From Bacillota bacterium (lineage in GTDB: Bacteria; Bacillota; Clostridia; Lachnospirales; Anaerotignaceae): a stretch of 6,398 nt of DNA. Numbering within the stretch: the stretch's first letter is position 1; each line of letters starts with the position of its first letter. The stretch covers positions 1-6,398 of the forward strand of contig JAUNCB010000068.1 of NCBI GenBank assembly GCA_030526765.1, read 5' to 3'. The translations under genes were made by a program, and so were the position numbers. The notes under the pieces are model-generated. The model was not told the origin of the DNA and searched no databases. It saw only the letters and a list, made by a program, of their open reading frames with translations. This document shows positions 5,054-6,398 of the stretch, one piece after another.

Positions 5054-6398
5054 TTATTCTACTGTTACGGATTTTGCCAGATTTCTGGGTTTATCCACAT
5101 CACAGCCTCGCTCTACCGCTACATAATACGCAAACAGCTGCATGGGCAGTACACCATAGGAGCTTGTAAAGAGGCTGCCAGCCTTGGGCAGGTAAACCAC
5201 TTCATCGGCTACATCTTCAATCGCAGTGCTGCCCTCCATGGCAATGGCCAGAACCTTCGCACCTCTCGCTTTTACTTCCTTCACATTGCTCACTGTTTTT
5301 TCCAGCAGACTTTCCTGCATTGCGATTGCAATTACCAGTGTACCGTCTTCGATCAGGGAGATGGTACCGTGCTTCAGTTCACCGGCTGCATAGGATTCCG
5401 AATGGATATAGGAAATTTCTTTCAGCTTCAGAGATGCCTCCATGGCTACCGCATAATCCAGCCCACGGCCAATGATAAACGCATTGGAGCTGCCTGCAAA
5501 TTTCTTTGCAATCTCTGCCATTCTTGCATCTGTCTTCAGCACCTCTTCCGCTCTTGCGGGCAGTTCCTGCAGCTCTTTTACCGCTGCACGAAATGCTTCT
5601 TCTGTCATGGTTCCCCGCACCTTTGCAAAATGCAGTGCGATCAGATAAAGCACGGAAACCTGTGTGGTATAGCCTTTTGTGGATGCCACGGCAATCTCAG
5701 GTCCTGCCCAGGTATAAATCACATCATCACTTTCTCTGGCAATGGAGCTGCCTACCACATTTACGATAGAAATGACTTTCAGCCCCTGTCTCTTTGCCTC
5801 TCTCAGTGCTGCCAGCGTATCTGCTGTTTCCCCGCTCTGGCTGATGATGATGCAAAGCTCTCCTTTATTCAGGATGGGGTTTCTGTATCTGAATTCAGAA
5901 GCAATATCCACCTCTACAGGGATTCTTGCTACTTCTTCCATCACATATCTGCCTACAATACCGGCATGCATCGCTGTGCCGCAGGCTACAATATGAATTC
6001 TGCCGCAGTTTCTGATTTCTTCCTCTGTCAGAGAGATTTCATCCAGCTTGATATCTGTTTCTGTCAGACGAGGCTGAATGGTTTTGCTCAGCACCTCAGG
6101 CTGCTCCATGATTTCCTTCATCATGAAATAGTCATAACCGCCTTTTTCCGCCGCAGCAATATCCCATGTTACATGATAGATCTCTTTCTTGATTTCTTTC
6201 CCCTCTGTATCAAACAGTGTCACACCGTCCTGTTTCAGTACTGCAATCTCATGCTCATCCAGCAGATAGTAATCTCTGGTGTATTCCAGCAGGGCAGGAA
6301 TATCAGAAGCAATATAGTTTTCCCCCTTGCCCAGACCAACCAGAAGAGGGCTGCCCTTACGCACCGCCACCAGTGTATCGGGATGTTCGCTGCACAGG
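5054..6398 (-). CDS. glmS: GlmS, glutamine-fructose-6-phosphate aminotransferase (C-terminal 447 residues; 5' end outside window)
   Basis: GlmS makes glucosamine-6-phosphate from fructose-6-phosphate and glutamine, the first step towards UDP-GlcNAc for peptidoglycan. The visible part starts at the end of the glutaminase domain (HPDTLVAVRKGSPLL, like HPDTLLAARSGSPLV in E. coli). The first SIS domain follows with ACGTAMHAG, SQSGETADT and ASTKGYTTQ. The second SIS domain has LKLKEISYIHSESYAAGELKHG, which contains the counterparts of the catalytic Glu488 and His504 of E. coli. The protein ends KPRNLAKSVTVE, including the Schiff-base lysine (Lys603 in E. coli). About 160 N-terminal residues with the catalytic cysteine, and any glmS ribozyme, lie outside. 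The gene has its own terminator and no visible functional link to the feo genes. Confidence 0.97.
   Translation of the reverse strand, partial: LCSEHPDTLVAVRKGSPLLVGLGKGENYIASDIPALLEYTRDYYLLDEHEIAVLKQDGVTLFDTEGKEIKKEIYHVTWDIAAAEKGGYDYFMMKEIMEQPEVLSKTIQPRLTETDIKLDEISLTEEEIRNCGRIHIVACGTAMHAGIVGRYVMEEVARIPVEVDIASEFRYRNPILNKGELCIIISQSGETADTLAALREAKRQGLKVISIVNVVGSSIARESDDVIYTWAGPEIAVASTKGYTTQVSVLYLIALHFAKVRGTMTEEAFRAAVKELQELPARAEEVLKTDARMAEIAKKFAGSSNAFIIGRGLDYAVAMEASLKLKEISYIHSESYAAGELKHGTISLIEDGTLVIAIAMQESLLEKTVSNVKEVKARGAKVLAIAMEGSTAIEDVADEVVYLPKAGSLFTSSYGVLPMQLFAYYVAVERGCDVDKPRNLAKSVTVE

Overview
The window is a minus-strand stretch of a Bacillota chromosome, most likely a gut-type anaerobic member of the Clostridia. 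The pointers are clostridial-style FeoB proteins, strong AGGAGG-type ribosome binding sites, a 44-residue FeoB-associated Cys-rich membrane protein, and a base composition that looks near half GC by eye. I cannot name the genus. All supported genes read right to left, and there is no mobile element, CRISPR array, tRNA or rRNA.

In transcription order (high to low coordinate): glmS (5' end outside the window) ends at 5054 and is closed by a strong intrinsic terminator (4989-5022). Next comes a complete iron-uptake operon with its own promoter: feoA2 (4867-4634), feoB2 (4637-2631, ATGA overlap with feoA2) and the Cys-rich microprotein gene (2618-2484), ended by a terminator at 2446-2479. A second, separately promoted feo operon follows: a divergent feoA1 (2288-2076), a 124-nt spacer with two hairpins, and feoB1 (from 1951, running off the left edge).

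Feo systems import Fe(II), and sometimes Mn(II). FeoB is the membrane permease with an N-terminal G-protein domain. FeoA is a small cytoplasmic SH3-like partner. The Cys-rich protein is a clostridial accessory thought to work beside FeoB. The two systems differ clearly. FeoB2 has a full helical spacer between its G domain and its membrane domain, a canonical FeoA and a separate Cys-rich partner. FeoB1 lacks about 60 residues of that spacer, has a variant switch I and G4 motif, a divergent FeoA, and a C-terminal extension with an additional membrane segment.

The most notable unlabelled signal is a 16-bp element with consensus close to GTTAG-N6-CTAAC. It occurs five times, only in the three non-coding gaps upstream of feoA2, feoA1 and feoB1. 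In the two feoA promoters it sits at the same place over the -10 box, and both promoters have a TTGACA -35 box and an 18-bp spacer. The feoA2 promoter also carries a close match to a Fur 7-1-7 box over the predicted transcription start. This suggests one shared metal-responsive repressor (DtxR/MntR-like is my guess) for both operons, with Fur-type control added on the feoA2 operon only.
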